From Thermobifida cellulosilytica TB100 (lineage in GTDB: Bacteria > Actinomycetota > Actinomycetes > Streptosporangiales > Streptosporangiaceae): 41,907 nucleotides of DNA. The notes under the pieces were generated by a model, which was not told where the DNA came from, ran no database searches, and saw nothing but the letters and a program-made list of their open reading frames with translations. The DNA lies in assembly GCF_001517975.1 (NCBI RefSeq), contig NZ_KQ950181.1:600542-642448 (forward strand), read 5' to 3'. Of the stretch, positions 1-8,964 are shown one piece after another. The position numbers and the translations under genes were made by a program. Numbering within the stretch: position 1 is the first letter of the stretch; each line of letters opens with the position of its first letter.

Positions 1-32
1 GCAGGGCGGCGGGGCGGGGCCGGGACGTCCGG

Positions 33-1705
33 TCAATCACGGCCGTACTCGGCGAGGACCTCGCCGTAGAAGTCGCGGGCCGCGTCGCCGCCGTCGCGTC
101 GCCACTGGGCGACGATGTCGCCGAGTTCGCTCACCTCGCGGCGGCCGCGCAGGATGTCGGTGATCCTGTCCTCGGTGGGCTGCTCGGCGCTGGCGTAGGA
201 GGAGGGGCGCTGGATGCGGATGCCCTCGAAGGGGTTGTCCTCGGTGTACTGCGCGGCGTCGTTGAACCAGGCGGTGAAGGACTCCACGTAGTCGGGGTAC
301 TCGCTTTCGGCGATGGCGTTGTTGCGGCCGCTGATGAACAGGTAGCCGTTGGACACCTCCTTGTGCCCGAGTTCGGTCAGCTCGGGGGCGCCGTCGTCGT
401 TGAGCTCGTGGTGCGTGCCCTCCTCGCCGTAGCGGTAGGCCATGTACTCGGCGGTGCCGAAGGGGGCGGCGCAGTAGTTGAGGATCGCCAGGATCTCGGT
501 GACCTTCTCCTCGCCCAGGCCCTTCTTGATGAACACGCTCTGGTTGGAGGGGTCGTTGCCGTGCAGGGACGGGGTGCCGCCGTCGTGGGCGAAGGCGGGC
601 ACCAGGTCCATGCGGAAGTCGGGGTTCTGCGGCAGGATCGCCTGGTAGGCCTCGGTCCAGCCGCCGAAGCCGTCCTGGGTGAGGAGGATCTTGCCGCTGT
701 TGAACAGCTCCTTGGAGTTGGCGCCGGAGCCCGAGGCGATGTCGGGGTGGACGAGTCTGGCGTCGTAGACGCGGCGCATGAACGCCACGGCCTCCTCGAA
801 CTCGGGGTCTCGTAGCGGTGCACGAGCTCGCCGTCCTCCAGGCGCCACTCGCGGGGGGCGCGGAAGATCTGGCGGGCCACCCGGTAGAAGTCGCCGAAGG
901 CCCAGCGGTTGTTGCTGGGGTCGTTGATCTCCGCGCCGAGCGCGAACAGCTCCTCGGCGGTGGTGGGCAGGGCCCAGCCGTGCTGGTCGAACAGGTCCTT
1001 GCGGTAGAAGATCCACTCCGACAGCGGGTCGGTGGGCCAGGGCACGCCGTGCAGTCGGTCGCCGAAGACGCTCCACTTCCAGGCGTTGGTGGGCAGGCTG
1101 GCCAGCATCGGGTAGGGCTCGACCGCAGCTCCGGCCAGGTAGGGGGTGAGGTCCTCGAACAGCTGGAGGGCGGCCTCGGCGAAGTCGGGGATGAGGTTGA
1201 TGGCCCAGTCGGGGATCATCGTGATGTCGACGACGTCGCCGGCGGCGATCACCGCGTTCATCTTGTCGATGATGGTGTTGCCGTCCTGGAACTGGAAGTC
1301 GACGGTGGCGCCCAGCTGGCCGTTGACGAAGTCGTAGAAGGAGTTCTCCCCCAGTCCCGGCGGGATGGGGCCCCACAGCGGGGCCATCGCCTTGTAGGTC
1401 CCGCCCCTGCCCGGGGTGCCCTCCACCGCGCGGACCAGCTGGTCGGGGTAGGAGGTGAAGCCGGGCGGGGCGCCGTGCCGGCCGGGGATGTCGGGTTCGA
1501 CGGCCTCGAACGGGATGTAGTCGGGGACGAGCGCGTCCAGTTTGTCGAGGTCGGCGGCCGATCCGCTGCTGCCCGGGCGGGGTCCGTCGGGGGCGCAGGC
1601 CGACAGCAGGCCGCCGCCGGCCAGCAGTGCGGCGGCGGTGCCGGTCAGGCCGAGGAAGCGGCGCCGGCTCGTCGTCCAGGCGGGTGAGGGGCGGGAGTGT
1701 CTCAT
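33..1705 (-). pseudogene. Sugar ABC transporter substrate-binding lipoprotein, LplA-like, one frameshift
   Basis: Captures an oligosaccharide outside the membrane for an ABC importer. The ATG at 1705 has an AAGGGA ribosome site. The N-terminus has a twin-arginine motif (RRRFLG), a hydrophobic stretch and a lipobox (LSAC), so export is by Tat with lipid anchoring. The mature part resembles the large (about 550 residue) LplA-type binding proteins of CUT1 importers. The frame breaks at 804-807: upstream sequence runs to HRYET, and the downstream part (EFEEAVAFM to YGRD) is in another frame. Adding one G to the G4 run rejoins them as a 557-residue protein. It diverges from a ROK repressor and a GH3 glycosidase, so a plant oligosaccharide ligand is likely; permeases would lie beyond the left edge. 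The ligand cannot be read from sequence. Error or true mutation is undecided. Confidence 0.8.
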
Positions 1706-1780
1706 GGTGGTCCCTTCGGGGGAGGGAGGCCCTGTTGTTTTGCGGTCACTCTCTGGAGTCCGGAGGGCGACCGCGATAGA

Positions 1781-1807
1781 ATTAGTTCGGGTTATAGACA
1801 AACAAAT
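1781..1807. promoter_or_regulatory. Candidate ROK operator in divergent intergenic region
   Basis: The 169-bp gap between the divergent lipoprotein and ROK genes holds an AT-rich patch in otherwise GC-rich DNA. ATTAGTT (1781-1787) and AACAAAT (1801-1807) form an imperfect inverted repeat (6 of 7) with a 13-bp spacer. TAGAAT on the plus strand and TATAAC on the minus strand could serve as -10 boxes, but no good -35 partner was seen. The half-site recurs before xylB at 26153-26159. Binding by the adjacent ROK protein is inferred. Confidence 0.45.
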
Positions 1808-1874
1808 TACTCGTGAGTGATGCGGACCACAAGATCCGCAACCGAAGCGCTGCGAAACGGGAACGGGACACACG

Positions 1875-3126
1875 GTGATCGGCAGGACAAGAGACCCCAA
1901 CAAGGCAGAGGTGGGCGACGTCCGCGCCACCAACCTGGCCCTGGTGCTGCGCTGCGTCCGCGAACAGGGCCCCTGCTCGCGGGCCGACATCGCCGCGGCC
2001 ACCGGACTGAACAAGACCACCGTCTCCAGCCTGGTCTCCGAACTGCTGCGGCGCCGGCTGCTGCGCGAGACCGGCACCACCGAGAACCGGGTGGGCCGCC
2101 CCGCCATCATGCTCACCCTGGACGGCGCCTCGTGCGCGGCCATCGGCATCGAGGTCAACGCCGACTACCTCACCGCCGTCGCCGTCGACCTGGCCGGCCG
2201 CCCCGTGCTGTCGTGGCGGCGCGCCTTCCCCGCCAGCACCGTCCCCCCCGCGCGCGCCGTCACCGCCGTCACCGCCCTGGCCCGCCGCGTCGTCACCCGC
2301 ATCGAGCACGACGGCCGCCAGGTCCTCGGCCTGGGCGTGGCCCTGCCCGGCCTGGTCGACCCCGACGGCCGAGCCCGCCTCGTCCCCGCCCTCCACTGGC
2401 GCGACGTCGACTTCGCCGCCGAACTCGTCGACGCGCTGCGCGGCCCCGGCTTCCCCGTGGAGATCGGCAACGACGCCAACTACGCGGTCCTGGCCGAACA
2501 CCGCTTCGGCGAGCACGTCGGCACCCGCGACCTCGTCTACCTCACCGGCGGCACCAGCCTGGGCGCGGGCCTGCTCGTCGACGGGGCACTGCGCCGCGGC
2601 CACTCCGGCTACAGCGGCGAGGCCGGACACATCCCGGTGCCCGCCCCCGGCGGCTCGGCGCGCCTGGAGACGGTCGCGTCGGTGACCGCGATCGCCCGCC
2701 GCACCCTGCCCGACGAGGCCCGCGATGACGGACACCTGTCGCTGGCCGAGGTGGAACTACGCATCGACGAGATCGTCGCCCGTGCCCGCGCCGGCGACAC
2801 CACCACCCTGACCCGCCTCGACGAGGCCGCCCACGACCTGGCCGCAGGTGTGTTCACCCTGGTCAGCGTGCTCGACCCCGAACGCGTCATCCTCGGCGGC
2901 TACTACGCCGAACTCGCGCCCTGGCTGCTGCCCGTGGTCAACGGCCTGCTCGACACGCGCGGCGTGGCGGTCGAGGAGCCCATCGCGGTGCCCTCCACCC
3001 TCGGCCTGGACGCCCCCGCGCTGGGTGCTGCCGCCCGCATCCTCGACGCCGTCGAGGAGGGCCCGCCTCCCCGACGGCACCACCCCGACCCACGACCTCG
3101 CCGCGGCCGCCCGCGCCCCCCGCTGA
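1875..3126 (+). CDS. ROK-family transcriptional repressor (frameshift near 3' end)
   Basis: Sugar-responsive repressor of the NagC/XylR type. It has an N-terminal winged helix (about residues 15-75, with SRADIAAATGLNKTTVSSLV as recognition region) followed by a ROK sugar-binding domain (GNDANYAVLAEH, GGTSLGAG, GEAGHIP). The GTG at 1875 is the best start. The usual ROK zinc motif CxCGxxGCxE is absent; a Pro/Gly stretch stands in its place. The frame as given runs past the natural end and through the GH3 gene to 5558. Removing one C from the C3 run at 3062-3064 gives RLPDGTTPTHDL and a stop at 3126, a 416-residue protein of normal family length. It probably controls the divergent lipoprotein and the downstream GH3 gene. 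Confidence 0.8.
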
Positions 3127-3162
3127 CCCCGGCCCGCCCTCACGACCAGATTGGGACCCACC

Positions 3163-5949
3163 GTGACCGAACCCTTCCGCGACCCCTCCCTCAGCCCCCG
3201 AGAGCGGGTCCGCGACCTCGTGGCCCGGCTCACCACCGAGGAGAAGATCGGCCTGCTCCACCAGTACCAGCGGCCCGTGCCCCGCCTGGGCATCGGCCCG
3301 TTCCGCACCGGAACCGAGGCCCTGCACGGCCTGGCCTGGCTGGGCCCGGCCACCGTGTTCCCCCAGGCCATCGGCCTGGCCAGCACCTGGGACCCCGACC
3401 TGGTGCGCCGGGTGGGCGCGGCCACCGCCGCCGAAGTGCTCGCCTTCCACACCAAGGACCCCGCCGGAGCGGGCCGCAACGTCTGGGCGCCGGTCGTCAA
3501 CCCGCTGCGCGACCCCCGCTGGGGCCGCAACGAGGAGGGCTACTCCGAGGACCCCTGGCTCACCGGCGTCATGGCCGTCGCCTACGCCCGCGGCCTGGCC
3601 GGGGACGACCCCGACCGGCTGGACACCGCCCCCACCCTCAAGCACTTCCTCGCCTACAACAACGAGACCGACCGCTGCACCAGCTCCAGCCACCTGCCCC
3701 CGCGCGTACTGCACGAGTACGAACTGCCCGCGTTCCTGCCCGCGCTGCGCGACGGCTCCGCGGTCGCCGTCATGCCCTCCTACAACCTGGTCAACGGCCG
3801 CCCCGCGCACCTGAGCCCTCTCATCAACGAGGTGCTGCGCGCCGCCGCCCCCGACGAGCTGATGGTGGTCAGCGACGCCATGGCCCCCGGCAACCTCGTC
3901 GACCCGCAGCACTACCACGCCGACCACGCCACCGCCTACGCCCACGCCCTGCGCGCCGGGGTCGACAGCTTCACCCAGGACGACGACCGCGCCGAGGCCA
4001 CCCTCGGCCACCTCCGCGACGCCCTGGCCCGCGGCCTGCTCACCGAGGCCGACCTGGACCGGGCCGTCACCCACATCCTGTCGGTGCGCACCCGCCTGGG
4101 CGAGTTCGACCCCGGCCTGCCGCTCCGCGTCGGCACCGACGTCGTCAACTGCCCGGCCCACCAGGCGCTGGCGCGCACCGCCGCCCGCCGCTCCATGGTG
4201 CTGCTCAAGAACGACGGCCTGCTGCCGCTGTGCGCCCCGCGCCGCGTCGCCGTCATCGGCCAGCTCGCCGACACCCTCATGGAGGACTGGTACAGCGGCA
4301 CCCTGCCCTACGCCGTCACCGCCCGGACGGGACTGGCCGAACGCACCGAGACCGTGTTCTGCGAGGGCGTGGACCGCATCGCGCTGCGCACCGACGAGGG
4401 GTACCTGACCGCCGGAGCCGAGGGCACGCCGCTGACGCTGACCCCCGCCCCCGGGTTCGGACCCGTCGCCGAGTCCGCGGCCTTCGACCTGTTCGACTGG
4501 GGCGGGGCGTGGGCGCTGCGCGCGGTCGTCAACGGCCGCTACGTCTCCGAGACCGAGGACGGCCACCTCACCAACGACCAGCCCGGACCCAACGGCTGGG
4601 AGGTGCGCCAGACCTTCCGCTGGCAGCCCGACCCCGGCGGCACCGGCGTGCTGCAGCACCTCGCCACCGGCCGCTACGTCGCCGTCGGCGAGGGCGGCGT
4701 GGTGACGCTGACCCCCGACGCCGACGCGGCGGCGGTGTTCACCGTGGACGTGCTGCGCTCGGGCGCGGCCGAGGCCGCCGCGGTCGCCGCCACCGCCGAG
4801 GTCGCGATCGTGGTCGCCGGAGACCACCCGCTGGTCAACGGACGCGAGACCGAGGACCGCGCCGACCTGGACCTGCCCGCCGCCCAGGAGGAGGTGCTGC
4901 GCGCGGTGCGCGCCGCCAACCCCGCCACCGTCCTGGTGCTCAGCAGCGGCTACCCCTTCGGAGTGGTCTGGGCCGACGAGCACGTCCCGGCGATCCTGTG
5001 GTCGGCGCACGGCGGACAGGAGTACGGGCGGGCACTGGCCGAGGTGCTCTTCGGCGACGCCGACCCGGCCGGGCGCCTCACCCAGACCTGGTACCGCTCC
5101 GCCGCCGAACTGCCCGACCTGTTCGACTACGACATCATCGCCAACGACGCCACCTACCTGTACTACCTGGGCTCGCCGCTGTACCCCTTCGGGCACGGGC
5201 TGAGCTACACCACCTTCGACTACGCCGACCCCCGGGTGCACGTGGACGGCGACCGGGTGGCGGTGGAGGTGAGCGTCGCCAACACCGGGGACCGCTTCGG
5301 CGAGGAGGTCGTGCAGTGCTACACCCACCAGCGGGTCTCCCGGGTCAAGCAGCCGCTGCGCAAACTCCAGGGGTTCGCCCGGGTGGCCCTGGAACCGGGG
5401 GAGACCCGGCGGGTGCGCGTGGAGTTCCCCGTCGCGGCGCTGGCGGTCTGGGACGTCACCCGATCCCGGTTCGTGGTGGAGGACGCGCCCCGCACCGTGC
5501 ACCTGGGACGCTCCGCCAAGGACCTGCGGGTGTGCGCGCCGCTCCAGGTCCCGGGTGAGGCCATCGGGCCGCGCGCGGCCGCACGCATCCAGGCCGCCGA
5601 CAACGACGAGTACCACGGGGTGGTGCTGTGCGCCGCGGCGAAGGAGAGCGGCGACGCGGTGCGCGCCACCGAGTCCGCGGCGTGGGTGGCCTTCCTCGAC
5701 GTGGACTTCTCCGCGCGGCCCGAGCAGGCGGTGCTGTCGGTCAACGCCGCCGAGGCGGGACGGCTGACCCTGCGGGTGGACAACCCGATCGGCGGACCCG
5801 TGGTCGGCACCGCCGAGGTGGCGGCATCAGCTGACCGGTTCGACTTCACCGAGGTCCGCGTCCCGGTGGCCGGCCTGTCCCAGCGGCGCGACCTCTACGT
5901 GGTGTTCGAGACCGCCGGGACGGCCCTGGCCTGGGTCGACCTGTCCTGA
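3163..5949 (+). CDS. Glycoside hydrolase family 3 beta-glycosidase
   Basis: Hydrolyses terminal beta-linked glucose or xylose from oligosaccharides. The GTG at 3163 follows a GGGA ribosome site; 928 residues. No signal peptide, so probably cytoplasmic, acting on sugars brought in by the adjacent importer. The GH3 barrel domain carries nucleophile Asp238 in VVSDAMAP; LKHFLAYN and the WGRNEEGYSEDP loop are substrate-site motifs. The second GH3 domain is interrupted around residues 440-530 by a beta-trefoil/fascin-like insert (NGRYVS, TGRYVAV). It resumes with VVAGDHPLVNGRETEDR and ends in a fibronectin III-like domain. The last 130 residues look like a CBM6-type module. Beta-xylosidase or beta-glucosidase are both possible; context slightly favours xylo-oligosaccharides. 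Confidence 0.88.
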   Translation: MTEPFRDPSLSPRERVRDLVARLTTEEKIGLLHQYQRPVPRLGIGPFRTGTEALHGLAWLGPATVFPQAIGLASTWDPDLVRRVGAATAAEVLAFHTKDPAGAGRNVWAPVVNPLRDPRWGRNEEGYSEDPWLTGVMAVAYARGLAGDDPDRLDTAPTLKHFLAYNNETDRCTSSSHLPPRVLHEYELPAFLPALRDGSAVAVMPSYNLVNGRPAHLSPLINEVLRAAAPDELMVVSDAMAPGNLVDPQHYHADHATAYAHALRAGVDSFTQDDDRAEATLGHLRDALARGLLTEADLDRAVTHILSVRTRLGEFDPGLPLRVGTDVVNCPAHQALARTAARRSMVLLKNDGLLPLCAPRRVAVIGQLADTLMEDWYSGTLPYAVTARTGLAERTETVFCEGVDRIALRTDEGYLTAGAEGTPLTLTPAPGFGPVAESAAFDLFDWGGAWALRAVVNGRYVSETEDGHLTNDQPGPNGWEVRQTFRWQPDPGGTGVLQHLATGRYVAVGEGGVVTLTPDADAAAVFTVDVLRSGAAEAAAVAATAEVAIVVAGDHPLVNGRETEDRADLDLPAAQEEVLRAVRAANPATVLVLSSGYPFGVVWADEHVPAILWSAHGGQEYGRALAEVLFGDADPAGRLTQTWYRSAAELPDLFDYDIIANDATYLYYLGSPLYPFGHGLSYTTFDYADPRVHVDGDRVAVEVSVANTGDRFGEEVVQCYTHQRVSRVKQPLRKLQGFARVALEPGETRRVRVEFPVAALAVWDVTRSRFVVEDAPRTVHLGRSAKDLRVCAPLQVPGEAIGPRAAARIQAADNDEYHGVVLCAAAKESGDAVRATESAAWVAFLDVDFSARPEQAVLSVNAAEAGRLTLRVDNPIGGPVVGTAEVAASADRFDFTEVRVPVAGLSQRRDLYVVFETAGTALAWVDLS

Positions 5950-5958
5950 CAGGCGCGG

Positions 5959-5988
5959 GTGGGCGGCGTCGCGCGCAACGCCGCCCAC
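5959..5988. terminator. Bidirectional terminator hairpin
   Basis: A perfect 11-bp inverted repeat, GTGGGCGGCGT at 5959-5969 and its complement at 5978-5988, with an 8-base loop. It lies between the convergent GH3 gene and membrane-protein gene. There is no U-tract, which is usual in actinobacteria. Confidence 0.75.
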
Positions 5989-5994
5989 CCCGGG

Positions 5995-6663
5995 TCACGC
6001 CGCGCCCATGCCCAGGCCCATCTTGGACCCCAGACCCATCTTGGACCCCAGGCCCATGCGGGAACCCGTCTTGGCTCCCATGCCCATGCGCGAGCCCATC
6101 GCCCGCATGAACCCCAGCTTCTGCTGGGTGGCCTTCTGCTGTTCGCCGTGCAGGGCGTTGAGCACCACCAGGGCGCCGGTCAGGGCGGGCACCGCCCACT
6201 GCGCGATCCGCAGCTTGCGCGAGGTGTCCTCCAGCGTCTCGGGGCTGTTCGCGGAGGACGCGCTGTCGAGCGGCTCGGGCGAGGTGGCGGCCTCCTCGGC
6301 GCGCCGTCCCAGCATCCGGGAGTAGGCGGTGGCGCCCAGCGCCGCGGCGGTCACCGCGGTCTTGGCGACGGTCGAGGCGCCCACGCCCTTCTGGTTCATC
6401 ACCCGTTCCCGGTTGGCGCCCAGCAGTCCGGCGCCGCCGACCAGGTGCGCGCCGATCGCGACGAGGTTGAGCGGGGCCCACTTGTCCCATCCCGCGCCGG
6501 AGATGCGGATCGACTCGTTGAGTCCTTTGGACTCCTGGTCCGCGGCCTTGTTCAGACCGACCGCCCCCATGAGGGAACCGCCGAACCACGCGGCCAGGCC
6601 CAGGTCGTGCAGTCCGCGCACCACGGTGTTGCGCTGGGCCATCTGCATCATCTGCATCTGCAT
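5995..6663 (-). CDS. Hypothetical membrane protein with Met/Gly repeat tail
   Basis: The ATG at 6663 has GGAGG about 10 bases upstream; 222 residues. The N-terminus is Met/Gln-rich (MQMQMMQMAQR). Hydrophobic stretches follow around LGLAAWFGGSLMGAVGL, LVAIGAHLVGGAGLLG, TAVTAAALGATAY and WAVPALTGALVVLNAL, suggesting three or four membrane spans. The last 30 residues are a tandem repeat of a motif like SRMGMGAK / SKMGLG, carried by a roughly 21-bp DNA repeat near 6010-6090. I do not recognise a characterised family. It converges on the GH3 gene and shares its terminator. Function unknown. Confidence 0.7.
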   Translation of the reverse strand: MQMQMMQMAQRNTVVRGLHDLGLAAWFGGSLMGAVGLNKAADQESKGLNESIRISGAGWDKWAPLNLVAIGAHLVGGAGLLGANRERVMNQKGVGASTVAKTAVTAAALGATAYSRMLGRRAEEAATSPEPLDSASSANSPETLEDTSRKLRIAQWAVPALTGALVVLNALHGEQQKATQQKLGFMRAMGSRMGMGAKTGSRMGLGSKMGLGSKMGLGMGAA

Positions 6664-7209
6664 CGCAAGCGCCTCCAAAGGCGAGAAGCAGGGTCGAAGG
6701 TCGTGCGGCCCGCTAGCCGAGAAAGCCCAAAGCAATCACTGCTTCGTGTATGGATTTCCCTTCGCGGTCCCTTTGTCCGAGGGGTCTGCTTTGCTCCGGA
6801 CAGCAGGGCAGGGGCGGCGCCGGTGCGGCCGTGGACGGTGGAGCGGACCTGGTCGGGTGCGCCGGGTGGTTGGTGTGGAGTCCTTCAGTGCGTGACTCCA
6901 GGCTTTCGGGGCCCCGGTGTCCGTGGCCGAGGACGGTCCGTGGGCCGCGTCCCACCGCCAGTCCTCCCCGGGGGACCGCAGCCGCCCGCTGCCATGTCCT
7001 CGGCCCGCAGCCACCAGACCGGTCGGGACGGGAGGCTCGCACCGTCTCCACCGGTGGACCGAGTGGGCGTGGGGTGTGTGCGGTCCAGTGGCCGTGTTGC
7101 CTGCAACAAGCCGGTACAGGAACCGGTTTTCAGGGGACGTTTGCGGACGGACGACACAGAAGACCGGCAAGGAGAGGTCCCTTTTCCGCGCTGCAGATAT
7201 TCCATAACA
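6664..7209. other. Intergenic region without a supported gene
   Basis: About 550 bases upstream of both the minus-strand membrane gene and the plus-strand regulator operon. Open frames here have no ribosome sites and no protein-like composition. A short inverted repeat (TGTCCG near 6773, CGGACA near 6797) could be a hairpin. The last part, from about 7190, turns AT-rich and leads into a promoter. Confidence 0.5.
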
Positions 7210-7257
7210 CGAATATTCGCGAAATTCGTTGACGTGCTTCGGTGATGGCCGTAAGTT
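7210..7257 (+). promoter_or_regulatory. Promoter with upstream palindrome for regulator operon
   Basis: TTGACG (7229-7234) and TAAGTT (7252-7257) with 17 bases between them make a good vegetative promoter. Transcription would start about 30 bases before the 7291 gene. Just upstream is a perfect 10-bp palindrome, CGAATATTCG (7210-7219), followed by the related GCGAAATTCG. This could be an operator for the XRE protein of the same operon; that is inference. Confidence 0.6.
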
Positions 7258-7290
7258 CGTTTCGCCGTCCCCCATAGCGGAGGTACACCA

Positions 7291-7476
7291 GTGGAACTGG
7301 TCAAGATCGCCGGTACCTGTTCGAAAGACGACTGCCCGAACGTGTTCACGACAGACCGTGGAACGATCGCAGTCCAGGGCTATCTGGTCGCTGGACTCAC
7401 CATCCCGGAAGGCGAGGCCGTTGTGGAGATCCCCCTGGAGCTGTTGAGGGAGGCCGCGCGTGCGCTTGGGACGTGA
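7291..7476 (+). CDS. Small conserved protein, first gene of regulator operon
   Basis: The GTG at 7291 has a good site GCGGAGG seven bases upstream; 61 residues. A Cys pair (CSKDDCP) near the N-terminus is followed by beta-strand-like sequence (TIAVQGYLVAG, AVVEIPLELL). Its 3' end overlaps the DUF6879 gene by 17 bases. Small proteins of this kind often accompany XRE/DUF5753 regulators in actinobacteria and may act with them as a partner or antagonist. No activity can be assigned. Confidence 0.75.
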   Translation: MELVKIAGTCSKDDCPNVFTTDRGTIAVQGYLVAGLTIPEGEAVVEIPLELLREAARALGT

Positions 7477-7993
7477 GGAGTGGCGCGAGTTCTTCGACTC
7501 CTACACCGATTACGCCTTCCGACTGGAGACGCTGCCGGTCTACAAGGTTGCGATCGAGGACGATGAGTACCGTCGTTTCCTGGCAGGGGAGAAGCGACCC
7601 GAAAGCGAACTGCACACCGACGAGTGGCTGCGACGAGTCTCCGGCTACGTCGCCTCGGGGCGACGGCTTCAACGGGTCCACGTGATCACCCCGCCGCTGA
7701 CCGAGTATCTGCGCTACGAGTTCGAGTGGGGCTACGACTTCAACGTGCGGGTAGGAGAGGAGATCGGAATCATCGACACCACCGAGGCTCCGGAGCTTTC
7801 CTTCCCGGCACATGAGGACTTCTGGCTGTTCGACGACAAGCATGTGGTGCTGATGCGCTATGAGGAGGACGGCACCCAGATCGACCGTCTGTTGCTGGAG
7901 GACGTCGACGTCGACGAGTACATCGCCCGCAAGGATGCGGCGCTCGCCATGGCCACCCCCTACCAGGAGTACCGGGCTAGGCTCGACGGATAG
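7460..7993 (+). CDS. DUF6879-like protein
   Basis: The GTG at 7460 lies six bases after GAGGGAGG; 177 residues. The protein is acidic with a pattern typical of actinobacterial DUF6879 proteins: WREFFDSYTDYAFRLETLPVY at the start, RVHVITPPLTEYLRYEFEW in the middle, and an acidic DFWLFDDKHVVLMRYEEDG segment. Genes of this family usually sit beside XRE/DUF5753 regulators, as here: its TAG overlaps the next GTG by one base. The biochemical role is unknown; a modulator of the neighbouring regulator is a reasonable inference. Confidence 0.75.
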   Translation: MRLGREEWREFFDSYTDYAFRLETLPVYKVAIEDDEYRRFLAGEKRPESELHTDEWLRRVSGYVASGRRLQRVHVITPPLTEYLRYEFEWGYDFNVRVGEEIGIIDTTEAPELSFPAHEDFWLFDDKHVVLMRYEEDGTQIDRLLLEDVDVDEYIARKDAALAMATPYQEYRARLDG

Positions 7994-8832
7994 TGCTGGA
8001 ACCAGAAGATCTCGGTAAACGCAAGAGTGACCTCGCACAGGAGTTGCGACGGCTGCGCAGGCAAGCTGGTCTCACGGGAGACCGGCTTGCCGCGCGTGCG
8101 GGTATGAGTCAGAGCAAGATCTCCAAGATCGAAACTGGCAAGATTCTGCCCTCGCTCCTCGACGTGGAGCGCCTCCTCCGCGCGCTCGGTGCCGAGCCGC
8201 GGGTCGTGGAGGAGCTGTCCGCACTCGCTCGCCGCGCCAACACCGACTACCAGGACTGGAAGGCATCCCTGCGCAGAGGCCTTCACCACAAGCAGCAGGA
8301 GCTTGCCACCCTGGAAGCCACTTCCTCGCGGTTCCGCTATTTCCTACCCGCGATGATCACCGGCCTGCTCCACACTCCCGAGTACGCCAGAGCCAGTCTC
8401 GCCACCACCCGGGGGGACCATTCCAAGGCCATAGCCAGACGTCTCGATCGACAGGCGGTGCTTTATGAGGAGGACAAGCACTTCACCTTCATCCTGACCG
8501 AACAGGCCCTGCGATGGCCACTCTGCCGGGGGAAGGCCATGTCGGTTCAGATGGGGCGTCTTTCTTCTCTTTCGGAACTGCCGAATGTTCGTATCGGAGT
8601 CATTCCGCTCCGGTCGTCTCCGATCCCCGAAGGGCCGCTCACCACGTTCACGATCTACGACGACGCTTTGGCTACCGTAGAGATGTTCACCGGGGCCCTG
8701 CTGCTCCGTGACCCTCGTGACGTCCACTACTACCTGGAACTCTTCGCTTCCTTCGAGCGCGCAGCTCTCTTCGATGGCGCAGCTCGCGGATTTATCGCGA
8801 ACATCGCCGAGGACTTCCGCAACCAGTCCTGA
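7993..8832 (+). CDS. XRE-family regulator with DUF5753 domain
   Basis: DNA-binding regulator of 279 residues. An HTH_31-type domain occupies about residues 12-70 (AGLTGDRLAARAGMSQSKISKIE). The rest is DUF5753, the ligand or partner domain of WhiJ/AbaA-like actinobacterial regulators (LLHTPEYARA, RRLDRQAVL, LPNVRIGVIP, DPRDVHYYLELF). It starts with GTG overlapping the previous stop, so translation is coupled. It ends 132 bases before the lasso precursor and is the obvious candidate controller of that cluster, though many such regulators control distant genes. Confidence 0.88.
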   Translation: MLEPEDLGKRKSDLAQELRRLRRQAGLTGDRLAARAGMSQSKISKIETGKILPSLLDVERLLRALGAEPRVVEELSALARRANTDYQDWKASLRRGLHHKQQELATLEATSSRFRYFLPAMITGLLHTPEYARASLATTRGDHSKAIARRLDRQAVLYEEDKHFTFILTEQALRWPLCRGKAMSVQMGRLSSLSELPNVRIGVIPLRSSPIPEGPLTTFTIYDDALATVEMFTGALLLRDPRDVHYYLELFASFERAALFDGAARGFIANIAEDFRNQS

Positions 8833-8840
8833 ATCCATTT

Positions 8841-8858
8841 TATTCCCTTTCGGGAATA
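8841..8858 (+). terminator. Short hairpin after regulator gene
   Basis: A perfect 7-bp stem, TATTCCC and GGGAATA, with a TTTC loop, begins 8 bases after the regulator stop. It could be a terminator or, being just upstream of a promoter, an operator for the lasso cluster. Confidence 0.5.
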
Positions 8859-8861
8859 GCG

Positions 8862-8889
8862 TTGATTTGCTGTGCTCCGTGGCTATCCT
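8862..8889 (+). promoter_or_regulatory. Predicted promoter of lasso cluster
   Basis: TTGATT (8862-8867) and TATCCT (8884-8889) are separated by 16 bases and lie about 75 bases before the precursor start. No other good promoter is visible between the regulator and the precursor. Confidence 0.5.
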
Positions 8890-8964
8890 CATGGGTGTGT
8901 CAGTTTGCTGCTGCGGACAGACACGTGCCGTATTCCTGATTTCTTCTTGCTGCGGAAGGAAAAG

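Noticed and set aside
3127-5558. Continuation of the ROK frame through the GH3 gene as a giant fusion
   Set aside because: The extension is Arg/Pro-rich shadow sequence of the GH3 gene; a one-base change gives a normal ROK terminus.
2938-5616. Minus-strand open frame of nearly 900 codons opposite GH3
   Set aside because: Low-complexity Gly/Val/Arg sequence, no ribosome site, and it lies against a clear enzyme gene.
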